From Benincasa hispida (lineage: Eukaryota > Streptophyta > Magnoliopsida > Cucurbitales > Cucurbitaceae), in contig NC_052354.1 of assembly GCF_009727055.1 (NCBI RefSeq), forward strand, positions 44,621,777 through 44,685,776: DNA of 64,000 bases. Reading direction: 5' to 3'. The translations under genes were made by a program, and so were the position numbers. Shown piece after piece: positions 43,414 through 56,484 of this stretch. Positions within the stretch are counted from its first letter, which is position 1. Every line of letters starts with the position of its first letter. Under the pieces are notes generated by a model that saw only the letters and a list, made by a program, of their open reading frames with translations, made no database searches and was not told where the DNA came from.

Positions 43414-45507
43414 ATCCTAACTAAAGGAACTCTTAACAAAGAGCATCCATGAGCGCATTTAGATCTTTCCAATTTCATTGTGACCAAAATACCACACACA
43501 CATTCTAATCATCAGTTATGTAAATTACACTAATTAACGGCATGCTTTAATAAATAAAATACAAAGGATTGAGCCAGTTGAAGACTCTCTTCAATTTTGA
43601 ACTCAACGCAGCGGAAGATCCTCGTTCTCTATTGCCCAATAAAATCGTCGACTACGGCAGCATGATCGTCTACACGAACGGCAGCAACAAGAACAAGCAC
43701 GAACAAGTAGAAGTGGGGACGACACCATCACTTAGAGCCCTTGGTATTCTCAGAGTGAGAATCCAAAGCGTGATCTTTGTTGAATTTAGTAGCGGTCGAA
43801 GGAACGGGCTGATCGTGTAGACGATAAGCAAGTGGAAGAGAAAGCTATTGTATAGCTGGGATGTTTATCGTTTAGACAAAGCTACACGATCATGTAGGTT
43901 TACTAAGCGATCGTCTAGTAATAGGTAAACGATCGTTTAGAAAACGCGGCACGCTAAGCAATCGTTTAGAGAAAGGCGTGCAATCGTTTAGACGTGGATG
44001 TGCGATCGTTTAAGCGATGAAACTATATTGTGTAGCTCTCAGCTAAGCGATCAAGACGTTTTCACACCGATTGCGAATTTTTACGAACTCTTTACAAAAT
44101 GAAACAAATTTTCATTTTATTCTTCAGTTACAATAACCGAATACTGAATTTCCCACTAACGCAATATCGATGAGAATATTTCAGCCAATTATCACATAAT
44201 TAACCAATTTAATTAATAAGTGAATATAATCATATTATATTCTTATCCTATAGTTTGATATCATATATCTACTATAGTAATTTCTTCTCCACTTGATATA
44301 AATCATATTTATATATAATTTCCTCTAAAAACAATGTATCTCATACATTTGGTCAATTATATCATATATAATTAACCAGTTCAATTATATCATATATAAT
44401 CGAACTCCCTCTTGTTAATTTGAACATTTCAAACTAGCCCAAAAATTGATTATTGACTTTGTCCAAGCTACCTAGGGGAACTTATGGACCTATGGCTCGA
44501 AGCTCCGACGATACGTGAATAGCTGACTAAACTCTTTAGCCATGAGATCCATCATCTGTTAGCTGTCAGACATTCCACTAAAGACCAACGGCTGAACTCT
44601 TCTTACCACAAATATATTTTTGTGTCCATCGGATATAACCAATCATGAGTACGATGACCCTTCATAGATGCTCGTAAGTATAGCTGGGCTAATTTACCGT
44701 TTCTCACTCCTTAAGTACCACTGATTCCTTTAATGAACAATACAACATAGTCCAATTATGTGTGAACACCTCTCGGGTTAAGAGAAGGTGTGTGGTGCCA
44801 CATCGTTCAAGCCCTGAAATCAGTCCTTAAGGGAGTTATCTATCTACTTGCCCCTGCCTCAGGGAATGAATGAATTCCATCTTGTGTAGTTGAGTTCCCA
44901 ACTCCCAAATCAGACGAATCCCCAAAATGGTAGGTTTGAATCGGCGATCTGGCCACTTGCACCCATACAAATCAAAGAACCGCCCTCAATGGCAGGAGTT
45001 CCCAACTCACTCAGGATTGAGGTCATGTTACCTATGGTCATCCTAGTAAAGTGATGTCTTAGTCATGAATGGTGTTATATAACGAGACGTTAACACTTCA
45101 TGATCAAGTCTTATACAAACTCTTTGTATAGAACGTCCCCGCTCCCATGCCCCATACACAAATGATTAGGATCAGATCATCTGTGACAAATCACAACATT
45201 TGTGACCATTCCACAAAGCGGGCCACATCCATAGCGCTATCAGGATAAGGTTTCCCTCCTATATCCATATACTTACAGACTATTTTGGTTATCACTTAAG
45301 ACATGATCCACTTGTATGTCACCATATACATGCTTAAGTTACATACAAATAACCAGGGATTTTATGTTTATTGGTTTATGATAAAGCAAATAAACAACTG
45401 AGTAAAATCAATATGTGAAGTAAAATATCAAATATTATACAACAGAACGTTCATACAAACTGTTTACAAACTACAGGACACGAGACTTTAGGGCATCAAT
45501 CCCAACA
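43414..45507 (-). mobile_element. LTR of the TGTTGGG family nested in PIF element 1
   Basis: The minus strand starts TGTTGGGATTGATGCCCTAA at 45507 and contains the family's ordered blocks (GTGGATCATG, CTTACTTT-like and ATCTACTATAGTAA regions) shared with 52475-54255. CCAAC occurs on both sides (43409-43413 and 45508-45512), but the left terminus does not begin TG, so that border is tentative. The frame at 43569-43820 lies inside it and is not a gene. Confidence 0.6.
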
Positions 45508-45512
45508 CCAAC

Positions 45513-46379
45513 TACCCATATCTGATCTCCCACATCCCCACAGTGCTAGGTTTTGCCCATCGATATCACATCTCATCTCCGCACATCACTCGTCTTCCCA
45601 CCCTCTGTTTAGTTCTCTCATTTCTCTCTCCTCAAACACTTTTTAGCATTGATTCCTCCATGCAGAAAGGTTTCCTTTCTCCAATCCAATGCATGATCTA
45701 TTGGTTCTTCAATGGAGAAGGGTTTCCATGGAATTGGTGTTCGACTTCGAGTTTAGTGGAGGTTTCCTTTTTCAGATATGTTGATTCTTTCGTTCTTTCT
45801 TTTTCTCACCCTCTGAAATCGTTTCAATTCCTCGTCGTTGGTTCTTCCATGGAGAAAGGTTTCCTTTCTTTTTCTCACCGTTTCAATGAAAACCTGAAAC
45901 CAATCTTTTGTCGATTCCATGGTCCTCTCTTCACCTATGACCCATTCTATGTATGGTTTGTGGGGCTCAATGCATGTTACTTCTCAAATCTTCAACATTG
46001 AAGTCTTGGTAGTGGATCGATTTTAGTCATTGGAGCTTAGTGGGGAAGAATACCATTGAGGTTTGTTTTCTAAACCCCAGTCAACCGATGATGAGTACCA
46101 TCCCCTTTTCACCCTTGCTGCTTCAATGAAAACCTGAAACCAATCTCTTGCCGAATCGATGGTCCTCTAAGAACCTATGGCCCATTCTATGTTTGGTTTG
46201 TGGGGCTCAATGCATGTTGCTTCTCGAATGTTTGGCATTGAAGTATTGGTGGGGGACTGATTCTAGTCATTGAAGCTTGGTGGAGGAGAATACCATCCAG
46301 GTTTATTTTCTAAACCTCAGTCGGCCGATGATGAGTACCTATCCATGAATTTTTGTTCAAAAATTTCGATGATGAGTAC
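45513..46379 (+). repeat. PIF element 1 internal sequence with an internal duplication
   Basis: About 45880-46080 and 46120-46330 are tandem near-copies (TTTCAATGAAAACCTGAAACC, GGCTCAATGCATGTT). The CGGCCGATGATGAGTA block matches the minus strand of element 2 near 59325-59345, supporting membership in the same transposon family. The 152-codon frame at 45543-46001 has no recognisable domain. Confidence 0.5.
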
Positions 46380-47529
46380 TGATAACGGGCAAAAATGCAC
46401 GTTATCATATTGCTAAGTTCTTAAATAATTCGGATTACGTTGATGAAATATGTTAATTTGCGTCCATTAAGCATCAATTTCATAATATTGCGGTCGCATG
46501 CGTTCATTGCATTAGAACAGTTGATTTTTATATTTTTGTGTAGAATATGCATTGACGCAATGCAAGAATTGCGATCATAGGACGAGTAGAAAACAGTGTA
46601 AATGCCTGGACAACAAGAGATTGCTACCAGGCCCTTTATTCTATACTTGCATTGTTATTTTGTACTTCATCTTTATATTTATACAATGGAAATTCTATTT
46701 ATACATCTGTACACTCTCTTAGCACACATGAGTAGCTAAACTAGTCGAATGGGTTGAGAAGAACTAAGCTAACATGACCTAGACAGTTCATTGCTTGCGA
46801 TTGTCTTGTTTTATGCTGTGCAAAATACCCTTTAGAGTTATTCGAGAAAGAGTCTAAAGAAAGAACCTAATGTCTTGATAGAGCTAGGTTAGAAATCTGG
46901 ACTCGAGAGAGCAAGATTAGAACCGCATAAACAAGAGATAGGGACTTAGAGATAAGCTCTGTTTGTCAACTTGCATCGCATGCATCATAGAGATGGGAAT
47001 GATATTATGTGCTCGCCTTATTTGTGTGTCTGCTATCCTGTCATCGCATAAATAAGAATAGAATATTATGTGTAGGTTCTATAGATTTATCGCATATATC
47101 GTATGCGTTCTAGCCTTAGAAGCCGTAGCAATTCGCAATCGAAGAGGTTGATTTTACATTATTGCCATGTTGCATGATCGCAAAGCATGAACTCATTCTA
47201 GGAAGTGTTGGGCGAAACCCTTCTCAACCCGTTCACCGCATACACATCGCATCTTCCATTTACCAACTCTTTTCAAACTCCGCCGCAATTGTTATTTTTC
47301 TTCATTAAAGTAATCAACAACAAACCAATAATTTATTTATTCGGTTACCGCAAGGTTTTCATAAAAATTACCAACGCAATCTGTTTTCACAAGTCCCTAT
47401 GTTCGACCCTAGACTTACCAAGAAACTCAGAGGAATTTACACTTGGATTCCGCTGGGGAAATTTGAGTGCACAACACAATTTCATCAACGCATATCATCC
47501 ACATTTCCACTTCATAAAACCAAGCATCA
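46380..47529 (+). mobile_element. Solo LTR, 1150 bp, in PIF element 1
   Basis: Starts TGATAACGGGCAAAAATGCA and ends AAGCATCA, flanked by the direct repeat AGTAC (46375-46379 and 47530-47534). It is rich in ACGCAA/TGCG words like the Athila-like LTRs. No internal region is present. Confidence 0.92.
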
Positions 47530-47534
47530 AGTAC

Positions 47535-48740
47535 CTATTATGATTTCTTATGAAATTTCTTCACTATTTTCATATTCGGTATGTTTTTCTTTATTCCTTT
47601 TCATTCATTTAGTTTCAATCTCTTACCGATTCGTTGGTCCTCTGTCCAGATGAGATTTGTTTGAATGAGTTTCATACGTATCTTATGGTATGTGTTTTAT
47701 TGCACATTTGTTCTGTGGAGATTTGTTTAAATCAGTTTCATACGTATTTGTTTAAATTAGTTTCATTTTCTATTTGTTCATTTCAATTCGTTCTCATTTG
47801 TTCTGTAATTTAGACTAAGTTCTCTTTAATCCCTATCAGTATGTGTTGATTGCACATTTACTCCACGTAAACAATTTCTTCGATCACTTCATTAATGTGA
47901 CTTGCTTCTGTTGATTGCCTCTGTTTGCTAACTGACTTGCTTGTGTTTTTACACTTAATTAATGACTCAACCACTTCAATAATGGGATTCGGTTCTTTTA
48001 TTCATGAACATAAAATAAAATTAATGGGAGGCTGGTTCCTTTTTCACCATTGTTCTGATTATTTTATCTATTGATGTAATATTGAACTACTTCTATTACT
48101 CTCCATTATTACGATGGGTGAATAACCACCCCCTCTCACTTCTCTCCCTCTATAAAACGACTTCTGTCCAACTTAAATTGACTTGAGAATCCTCCATTGT
48201 TTTCTATTTTTTCTTAAGTGGGTGAGTTATTTCCAAACTTACTTCTCTTCTACTTTCTTGTTCTCTATCATTTATTGGGGTTTCATTTATTAATGTGGTA
48301 GTGGTTTGATTTTCCACGGTTCTATTTGCAAATATTTTCTATTGATACTTTAGTATTTTAAAAGTATTTGTCTGAGTTGTTTTCTGCTTGTATGTGTGAA
48401 CTTGTACTGTATTTCCTATATCATGGTGTCAACTATCCAATGTTTATTTTTTTCGTACTCATGAATTACATGTCATGGATGTTTGAGGCCGGCTATATTT
48501 ATACATATTCTACCTGAGTTTAAATGTGGTCCATCACATCTATTCTCCTAAAAATCACTTGTATCCCACATTGTGTACACTTGATGAATCTCTACAATCC
48601 ACAACCCTCTTTGTTAGTCTAGTGAGTTATTCCTTACTGTCATTGTTTTTGGATTATATACATTTTCTTCCTATTCACTTATGCTTATCTATGTGTTCAT
48701 AGTTTATTTGATGGGCACTAACGGCGACACCATTTAAGTG
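47535..48740 (+). other. PIF element 1 internal, non-coding
   Basis: T-rich sequence with several TTTGTTTAAATCAGTTTCAT-like short repeats near 47720-47770. No gene is recognised. Confidence 0.35.
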
Positions 48741-48769
48741 CTAGAGTTAATCCAGTGGTTCATAGCTAA

Positions 48770-49660
48770 ATGGCAGGACGTGAGAAAATGACAAAAACAC
48801 ATTTGGACAAAGGTTGAAGATGCACGATTAGTGAATCCACTATTGATCTTGGTAAAAACAGGTTGGCAAGCTGATAATGGAACATTCAAGCCTAGCTATC
48901 TACAATAGCTACAACGTCTACTTACGGAAAAAATTCCTAGTTGTTCCATCGGGCTGTCGACAATAGAGTGCAAGGTTAGATTTTTAAAGCGACAATATTG
49001 TGCAATCGCTGAGATGCTGAGTATTAGCATGTAGTGGATTCGGTTGGAACGACGAGTTCAAATGTGTGGAAGTAGAGAAAGAAGTTTTTGATGTATGGAT
49101 TCGAGTAAGAGAACACATTATAGTATTATTATCTTACAATGGTGATCTCTTTCTAATATAATATTATGTTTTAACATAATATACGTTCCTGATTGTATTC
49201 CCATCCCAACGTGAAGGGTTTGAGACACGAACCATTCTCCCACTATGATGCGCTTTCAATCGTATTTGGGAAAGATAGGGCCACTGGTGAAGGCAATGAA
49301 ACCCCGTACGATCAAGCATCTGCAACATATGAACATTTTGAGGATATTCGATTGGGATCACAGGTTAATGAGCAACAAAAAAGTATACCTGACATGAACA
49401 TACTAACCGCTGATGGGATGGATGAGGTTTTCCCTGATACACCCATCATAGGCATACTAGATCAAGTAATGATACGAGAGGAACGAAACGCAAGAGGACT
49501 CCCTTCCAATATGAAATGCTTGACATATACACACAACAATGGACATGCAGGAAAGTAAAATGGAGAAACTTGTACAATGGCAAAAAGAGAAATATGTATT
49601 GGAGCTCAAGAGGCGTTAGAAGGTCATCGAATAGATCTACCAAGTTGAGGGTTTAGAGGA
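48770..49660 (+). pseudogene. PIF/Harbinger ORF1 (Myb/SANT-like DNA-binding protein), decayed
   Basis: The first part reads TWTKVEDARLVNPLLILVKTGW and NGTFKPSYLQ, a Myb/SANT-like (Myb_DNA-bind_3) start, with in-frame stops. The later part at 49193-49557 has HYDALSIVFGKDRATGEGNE, typical of this family's second half. ORF1 proteins of PIF elements bind the transposon ends and act with the transposase. The inverted paralogue is at 54260-55110. Confidence 0.75.
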
Positions 49661-50389
49661 GGATGATTAGCTGACCCTCATAAATTTGTTGGTGAATGAT
49701 ATTCAGCAAACAGACAGTTTTCTAGCCATTCCACCACCATTAAGGAAAAGGTATTGCATGCGTTTGTTGGGCAATACTAACTAATTTTTTTGTCGGTGTT
49801 TACAAGTTGGTTTGTTATTATTTTTTGTAACTTCCCCAGTCTTTTATTCCACTGGTTTTTAATATTTGTTGATTTTTCGTGACATGTACAAATGACCCGT
49901 GGTATATGGCCCTTGGATATGGATGAAAATATTTCGAACCAAGTTGTGAAATAGTCATGTATAGGACCAAATTATGTAAAATATTTTGAGGGGAATGAAT
50001 TTAATGAATTTCTTATCCGGTCTAATTTAGTGGAATGAATTTAATTAATTTCATATCTGGTCTAAATTAACACTATTTTGTAAAACCATTTGGCTTTCTT
50101 TGATGAGAAGTTTGAAATGAATAACATAAAATTGAACTGTATACCATATTTTGAGATTGGAAAGAATAAAAAAAAATGCAATCAATGTCTTATTCCAAAT
50201 ATGATGGATACAATAATTGGATTATAAGATTAAAAAAAGTGTTCATACAGACAAATTATTATAGAGTACAAAAACTAAACTAGATAGCACTGACATAACA
50301 ACTCTGCACACCCAAACACAGACATCAGAACTCTCCAGACATTAGAACTCCCCACATCCTATATCATCTCAGCGCCCTAAACAGTCCCT
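49661..50389 (+). repeat. Right subterminal region of PIF element 1
   Basis: An inverted near-copy of 51661-52470 (shared ACCATTTGGCTTTCTTTGAT and AATGTCTTATTCCAAATA), ending in the inverted terminal repeat. Confidence 0.8.
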
Positions 50390-50391
50390 TT

Positions 50392-51657
50392 ATTATACGA
50401 ATCTTTCTCCTTTAAAAGATTATTCTTTTAAAAATATGAGTGAAAATATAACTTATAATAATCAGAATTTGATAAATAGTGGATTTGAGCTAAGAGTAGG
50501 CCAAATCTAACACAATCTTTACCAATATAGGTTTGAAAGAAATATATACGACTAATGTCATAATCATCCTTTTCTTTTCTTATTAAACCAAACAAATATT
50601 ACATAATTTGTGAATTCCATGAAATATTAATTGTCATTTCCAAAGGTCCCCGATTCATCCCACTCTAAAAAATGATAAATTTTATCCCAAATGACAATCA
50701 TATAGAAATTAACTAAATAAGTCAACCACAATTCTCAAAACAAATTTTAAATTGTTCTAAAATCAATTTTGATTTCTAGTTTTAAACTTTTAAATTTAAT
50801 TTTCATATTATTAAAATTAACTTTTGAATGATGGAAAATACTTCAAGACAAAAGTGAAGGATTTTAACCGTCTTAAATATGTTCTCAAATAGAAAAGTAG
50901 ATTGTGATTGTTGAGAAAGAAAAAAACAAATAAGAATTCAAGGCTCTAACTTTAAAATTTCATAATATTTATCTATAATATTAAATTAGAGACAGTTTAG
51001 TGTCATATTCTTAACTTGGTGTGTTATTTATGGTTTTAAAATGCTAGAGATCCCCACCTTTTATTATTCTCCATTAATTTTATAGTTTTATTGTTAAACT
51101 TTTTTTTAAAAAAAATAAAGACAAATATCTCTTTTAAAAACAAATTAATAAAGAATCCTAAAGTAATTCTAACCTTCATGATTAAACACAATTAAATTAT
51201 AGGTGAAGATTTATCTTCTTCTTCTTCTTCTTCTTCTTCTTCTTTTAATTGAAAAATGAACAAGGAGTATCATTTGTTTATAGTATTTGATTTTTTTTTA
51301 GGAAGTTATTGTATTTGAATTAGTATTAAACAATAAGAAACATTACAAGATATTTATATTAATAAATTAAAATTTCTTTCTTATTTTGAACTTTCATATC
51401 TATTCTAATTTGATCATAAAACTTTAGATAAATTATTGTTAACGTTATTATTACTTTAACAATTATTTAATAAATGAAACCACACGAGATAGTATACATA
51501 TTTGGTTGAGACAAACATTGGGTGGGTTAAAATTTTGATTAAACTTAACTAATATATAATAATAAAAAAAAAAGGTTAAGTACTTTAAACTTACCTAATA
51601 TACTTAAAAAAAAAAAAAGAGGCTAAATTATACATTTAGTTATTGGATGTTGATCTT
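50392..51657. other. AT-rich spacer between the two PIF elements
   Basis: A (TCT)n microsatellite is at about 51211-51244. No gene is supported. Confidence 0.5.
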
Positions 51658-52474
51658 TTAGAGACTGTTTGAGGCGCTGAAATGATATAGGATGTCAGGA
51701 GTTCTAATATTTGTGTTTGGGTGTTCAGAATTATTATGTCTGAGTTGATATGTCTGTGTTTAGATGTGCAGAGTTGTTATTCTGAATTCATATGTCTGTG
51801 TTTGGGTGTGTAGAGTTCATATGTCAGTACTATCTGGTTCAGTTTTTGTACTCTATGATAATTTGTCTGTATGAACCCTATTTTTTAAAAAAATCTTAGA
51901 ATTCAATTATTAAATCCATCCTATTTGGAATAAGACATTGATAGCATTTTTTTTTAATTTTTTCTAATCTCAAGGTATGGTATATAGTTCAATTTTATAT
52001 CATTCATTTCAAAATTCTCATTAAAGAAAGCCAAATGGTTTTACAAAATAGTATTAATTTAGATCGGATATGAAATCCATTAAATTCATTCCACTGATAA
52101 AAAAATTAGATCGGATATGAAATTCATTCCCCTCAAAAGATTTTACATAATTTAATGGTCTTACACGTAACCATTTTATAACTTACTTAGAAAAATTTGC
52201 ATTCATATCTAAGGGCCACGTGCCACATGCCCTTAGATATGAATGCAAATTTTGGAATGAATGATACCTATGGAATAAGAGACTAGGGGAAGCTACAAAA
52301 AACAATAACAAATCAACTTGCAAACACCGAGAACGCAATTAGTTAGTCTTGCCAACAAACGCATGCAATACCTTTTCTTAATGGTGGTAGAATGGCTAGA
52401 AAACCGTATGTTCGCTGAATGTCATTCACCAACAAATCTATAAGGGTCAACAGATCGTCCTCCTCTAAACCCTC

Positions 52475-54255
52475 TGTTGGGTTTTATGTCCTAAAACTTG
52501 TGGTTTGTAAACATTAGAACTTATTCTGAGAATTTGATAAAGTTGTTGTTGAATATATTATTTTTTAGAAATCCAATAAACCAAAGTCCCTTTACTATTA
52601 TATGAGTACTTGAACTTTATGTAGAGACATACAAGTGGATAAGGTTCAAGTAAATAGTCAAAATGATCTATAGAATATGAATAAGGTTGGGTACCTTATT
52701 CTGGTAACACTATTGGATGCGGCCTACTCTGTCATTGTTACAGAGTGTTGTAAAGTGCTACATACGAAGTGATCCTAATTCATGCATGTTGAGACATGAG
52801 AAGTGGGGATGTCCTGTACAAATGAGTTTTGTGCAAGATCGGACCAAGAAACCTGTCACTCTTACTTTATAACGTTGTTTACTGTTTAAGACTGACTATT
52901 TCAAAGTGATGACCTAGGTAACTTAACCGTAATCCTGAGCTAACTATGAACTCCTGTTTGTTCGGGATTATCCTTTAATCTACAAACAATGAGACTAAAC
53001 CAATCGCCTCTGCTCAATAAGCTTACCATTTTGGGGATAAGACCGGATGAATAGCTAGAAACATAGGGTGCAAGAGGGAATTCAATCCTACCCGATTAGG
53101 GTTAGTAGAGAGATTGTTCCCTTCAAGTGCTAATTTTGGGTCTTGAACAAAAGGCCTCACCCTCTCTTTGATCTGAGAGGGATTCGATTTGTTGATTGGA
53201 TCACAAATCATTTGTTCATTAGAAGATCAGTGGAACTTAAGAAACAAGAGATAATTTCGGGGGTAAAACAGAAATTCGACCCAGTCGTTATTAAGAGCAA
53301 CTTGTGAAGGGTTAACTTACTAATCATGGTTATATCGAGTGGACATAATATATCTACAGTGAGGGGAATTCAGCTATGGGCTTTAGTAGAACCACCCATT
53401 AGTTAACGAATGGGGATTAGATCGGTCTAATGAGTTTAGTCGATTAATCTCAGATCGTTGGAGCCTATGATCTGTAGGTCCGCGAGGTCCTCCTACTAAC
53501 TCGTAAATGGGTAAGCTTTAGGGTAGCTTGAGAAATTAATTTGAAACGTTCAAATTAAATGAAACAAGAGAGTAAATATTTAAATATGATTTAAATATAT
53601 GAAAATGATTATTGAGCAAAAATTAATTTAATATTTGATATTAAATTAATTAATTTTAAATTTAATTTAAGAAAATAAATTTTGAATTAAAATGATTTAA
53701 AAGTCATTTTTTGTTTTAAAAAGAAAAAGGAAATTCGTTTGCATGTTGCACAAAATGGAAAGTGGGTTTTCTCCATTATCATCATTTTTATGCTCTCACA
53801 CAAACCATTATCTTCTCTAATTTGATTCTCCAAGCATGAGCTGTAAGCCATGCACTCCATCACTTTGCATGTTCATCTAAATATATAAATAAGATTGGAG
53901 TCATTGGAGAACAAGAGGGATACAGAATTCGGAGAGAAAAACTACTGTGAAGAAGAAACTGTCTTCTTCAATTTGCTGCTATGAGCTTTCTTATTTCTTG
54001 ACATCTTCAAGCTGTTCTTAAGTCCCACAACTCTGCCTAAAGCTCCAAGAGTATAGTAGGGAAGGCTTTGAGGTAGTTCACATTGATATCAAGTGAAGAC
54101 AACAACTGAACAGACGTTTTCTTGGACAGTTCATTAAATGTATGTTCTAAAAACCCATTTTTTATGAAGAGCATGATTTAGTTTTTGTCAAAACTTGTGA
54201 ATTAGAATGCTTGTGGATCCTTGATACTTCCGCTGCATGTTGTTTAACTCTTACA
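52475..54255 (+). mobile_element. Solo LTR of the TGTTGGG family, 1781 bp
   Basis: Starts TGTTGGGTTTTATGTCCTAA and ends AACTCTTACA, flanked by CCCTC on both sides (52470-52474 and 54256-54260). Removing it restores the alignment of PIF element 2 with element 1 near 49640. Related LTRs are at 43414-45507, 60975, 61843 and 62894. Confidence 0.93.
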
Positions 54256-54259
54256 CCCT

Positions 54260-55110
54260 CAACTTGGTAGATTTGTTCGATGACCTCTTGACGCCTTTTG
54301 AGCTCCAATTCATATTTCTTTTTCTACCATTGTACAAGTTTCTCCATTTTACTTTCTTGCAACTCCATTGTTGTGCATACAATGTCAAGAATTTCATATT
54401 GGAAGGGACTCTGCTTGTGTTTCATTCCTCTCGTATTTAGGAAAATCTCATTCATCCCATCAACGGTCGGTATGTTCATGTCAGGTGTATTCATGTCAGG
54501 TATACTTTCTTGTTGCTCATTAACCTGTGATCCCAATCGAATATCCTCCAAATATTCATATGTTGTAGATGCTTGATCGTATGGGGTTTCATTGCCTTCA
54601 CCAGTGGCCCTATCTTTCCCAAATACGATTGAAAGCTCATCATAGTGGGGGAATGGTTTGTGTCTCAAATCCTTCGCATTGGGATGGGACTACAAATAGG
54701 AACGTAAATTATGTTAGAACATAATATATATTAGAAAGATTTCACCATTGTAAGATAATAATACTATAATGTGTTCTCTTACCTAAACCCATACTTCGAA
54801 AACCTCTTTCTCTACTTCCACACATTTGAACTTGTCGTTCCAACCAAATCCACTGCATGCTAATACTCAGCATCTCAGCGATTGCACAATATTGTCGCTT
54901 TAAACATCTAACCTAGCACTCTATTGTCGATAGCCCAATGGAACAACTAGGAATTTTTTCCATAAGTAGACGTTGTAGCTATTGTAGATAGCCAGGCTTG
55001 AATGTTCCATTATCAGCTTGCTAGCCTGTTTCTACCAAGTGCAATAGTGACTCCACTGATCGTGCATCTTCAACCTTTGTCCATGTGTTTTGTCATTTTC
55101 TCACATCCTG
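54260..55110 (-). pseudogene. PIF/Harbinger ORF1 (Myb/SANT-like), decayed
   Basis: 54324-54668 encodes HYDELSIVFGKDRATGEGNETPYDQA and a tail with a repeated PDMN unit. The Myb/SANT-like N-terminus lies upstream at about 54770-55110 with stops. It is close in sequence to 48770-49660 but inverted. Its frame is broken between the two halves, at an apparent intron or decay region (54690-54780). Confidence 0.72.
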
Positions 55111-55342
55111 CCATTTAGCTACATACATACGTATAACTTAATAAAATAAATTGGGCATAGTTAGATAAACAAAGTTTGAGTACGAATAGCGTACAACATG
55201 TTTCATCATTCACATGAACCAATTAACACAACATAAATTAAGATAATTCAATACAGTAGATTGTTTGAACCGAAAGATAACATAATCTAAAAGTAGGAGG
55301 AAGTTATTCATAATAAAACTAATTGAACAAGAAACATTAGGC

Positions 55343-56484
55343 TCATGATGCTTGTTCCCATTCATCGAGCATTCGCATCGCTAACTCATCCCTGAAATTG
55401 GTCCATTTGTCGGATGTTTCAATAAATTGTATATTTTCATTGTCGAGCTCGTTAGATGTAGAATCTTTATCATCCGCTGTTCCGAACATTGTAGTTTGGC
55501 CCATCTCTTTCATTATCAGGTTGAGCAGTAGGCAACATGCCGTTATTGTCCTACATTGGATCTTAACTGGGTAGTAGGACTTCCCACGTAGTATCACCCA
55601 ACAACCTTTGAGTACGCCAAATGCTCTTTCTATGTAGTTTCTAGCGGATGAATGTTTTTTGTTGAAAAAATTTCTGGATTAGTCAGTTTATTTCCAGCAC
55701 CACGCCATTCTGAAAGATGGTACCGCTCTCCCCTATATGGTGCCAAAAATCTCTCGGCACTGGGATATCCAGTATCACATAGGTAATAATAACCTAGGCA
55801 TGATATACACATAATTAATTGATAAACTATTTGCTCTTGAATCCAAACAGTGTAATCACAGAAGTCTATACCATTGGGAATCTTCAACCCGTGTGGTTGA
55901 GAAATTGCTTCCCTAAGCACTCTAGAATCTACTGCAGATCTTTCCCACCCTGGCAGCACAAATATGAACTCACCAGTTGGAGAACAGACGGCAAGCACAT
56001 TTGTGGCTATCTCATCTTTTCGGGTACGATATCGGGGACGATCGCCTGCACTTACATTGACCTTGATGTATGTGACATCCAATGCACCTAGACAGTTTTG
56101 TATGGGATCATACATTAGCAAAGGGAACATTTCCTAGTTTTATTAAAATCTAGAACTTAATATTTAACTAAGAGTGGAATTCAAATTGTTGTAATACCTC
56201 AAACCACTTCCACCTACTATTAGTGTAGTCGCTCGTGATAGGCTCTGGTTTTTCAGCAGTAACTCATGAAGTTGTAATACTGCAGTTAGAACGGACCTAA
56301 AATGCCTCAAAACAGTTTCTCCAGACCGTGCGAATTGTCGTCCAACTACTTGGTTCTTAACGTCGTATGCCAAAATGTGGAGGAAAATTGTCACCATCTT
56401 TTGGATGTCAATGCATTGAGTAGGTGTCAGTTGATCGGTCGTCCTAAGCATGTACCAGAGGATGGAAAAAGTTTGTCTATCCAT
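55343..56484 (-). pseudogene. PIF/Harbinger DDE transposase, intron-containing, frameshifted
   Basis: The N-terminal HTH region is 56484-56164 (MDRQTFSILWYMLRTTDQLTP, FARSGETVLRHF). A likely intron spans about 56112-56180. The catalytic region follows from 56130 with the first Asp in NCLGALD, RYRTRKDEIATNVLAV, the second Asp in ERSAVDSRVL, and a clean 78-nt GT-AG intron at 55794-55871 joining KIPN to GYYYLCD. Then come APYRGERYHLSEW and, after a one-base frameshift near 55660, ARNYIERAFG with the catalytic Glu. The tail (ILRGKSYYPVKIQCRTI) ends at 55343. The DDE residues survive, but at least two frameshifts make this copy inactive. Confidence 0.85.

Larger units (their letters stand above)
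43341..50389 (+). mobile_element. PIF/Harbinger element 1 (with nested LTRs)
   Basis: The left end is TTA|GGGCCCGTTTGAGGG. The right end is inverted, GCGCCCTAAACAGTCCC followed by TTTA. So it has GGG...GTTTGAGG-type inverted ends and a TTA target site, as in PIF/Harbinger. It contains a decayed ORF1 (Myb/SANT-like) near its right end. The transposase region is missing. Two LTR insertions lie inside. Confidence 0.7.

Noticed and set aside
43569..43820. 83-codon plus-strand frame
   Set aside because: It lies within an LTR of the TGTTGGG family and has no domain.
45543..46001. 152-codon plus-strand frame
   Set aside because: It sits inside PIF element 1 in a region that is partly duplicated at 46120-46330 with a broken frame. 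No motif was recognised.
49164..49643. Minus-strand frames opposite ORF1 of PIF element 1
   Set aside because: They are shadows of the plus-strand Myb/SANT-like remnant.
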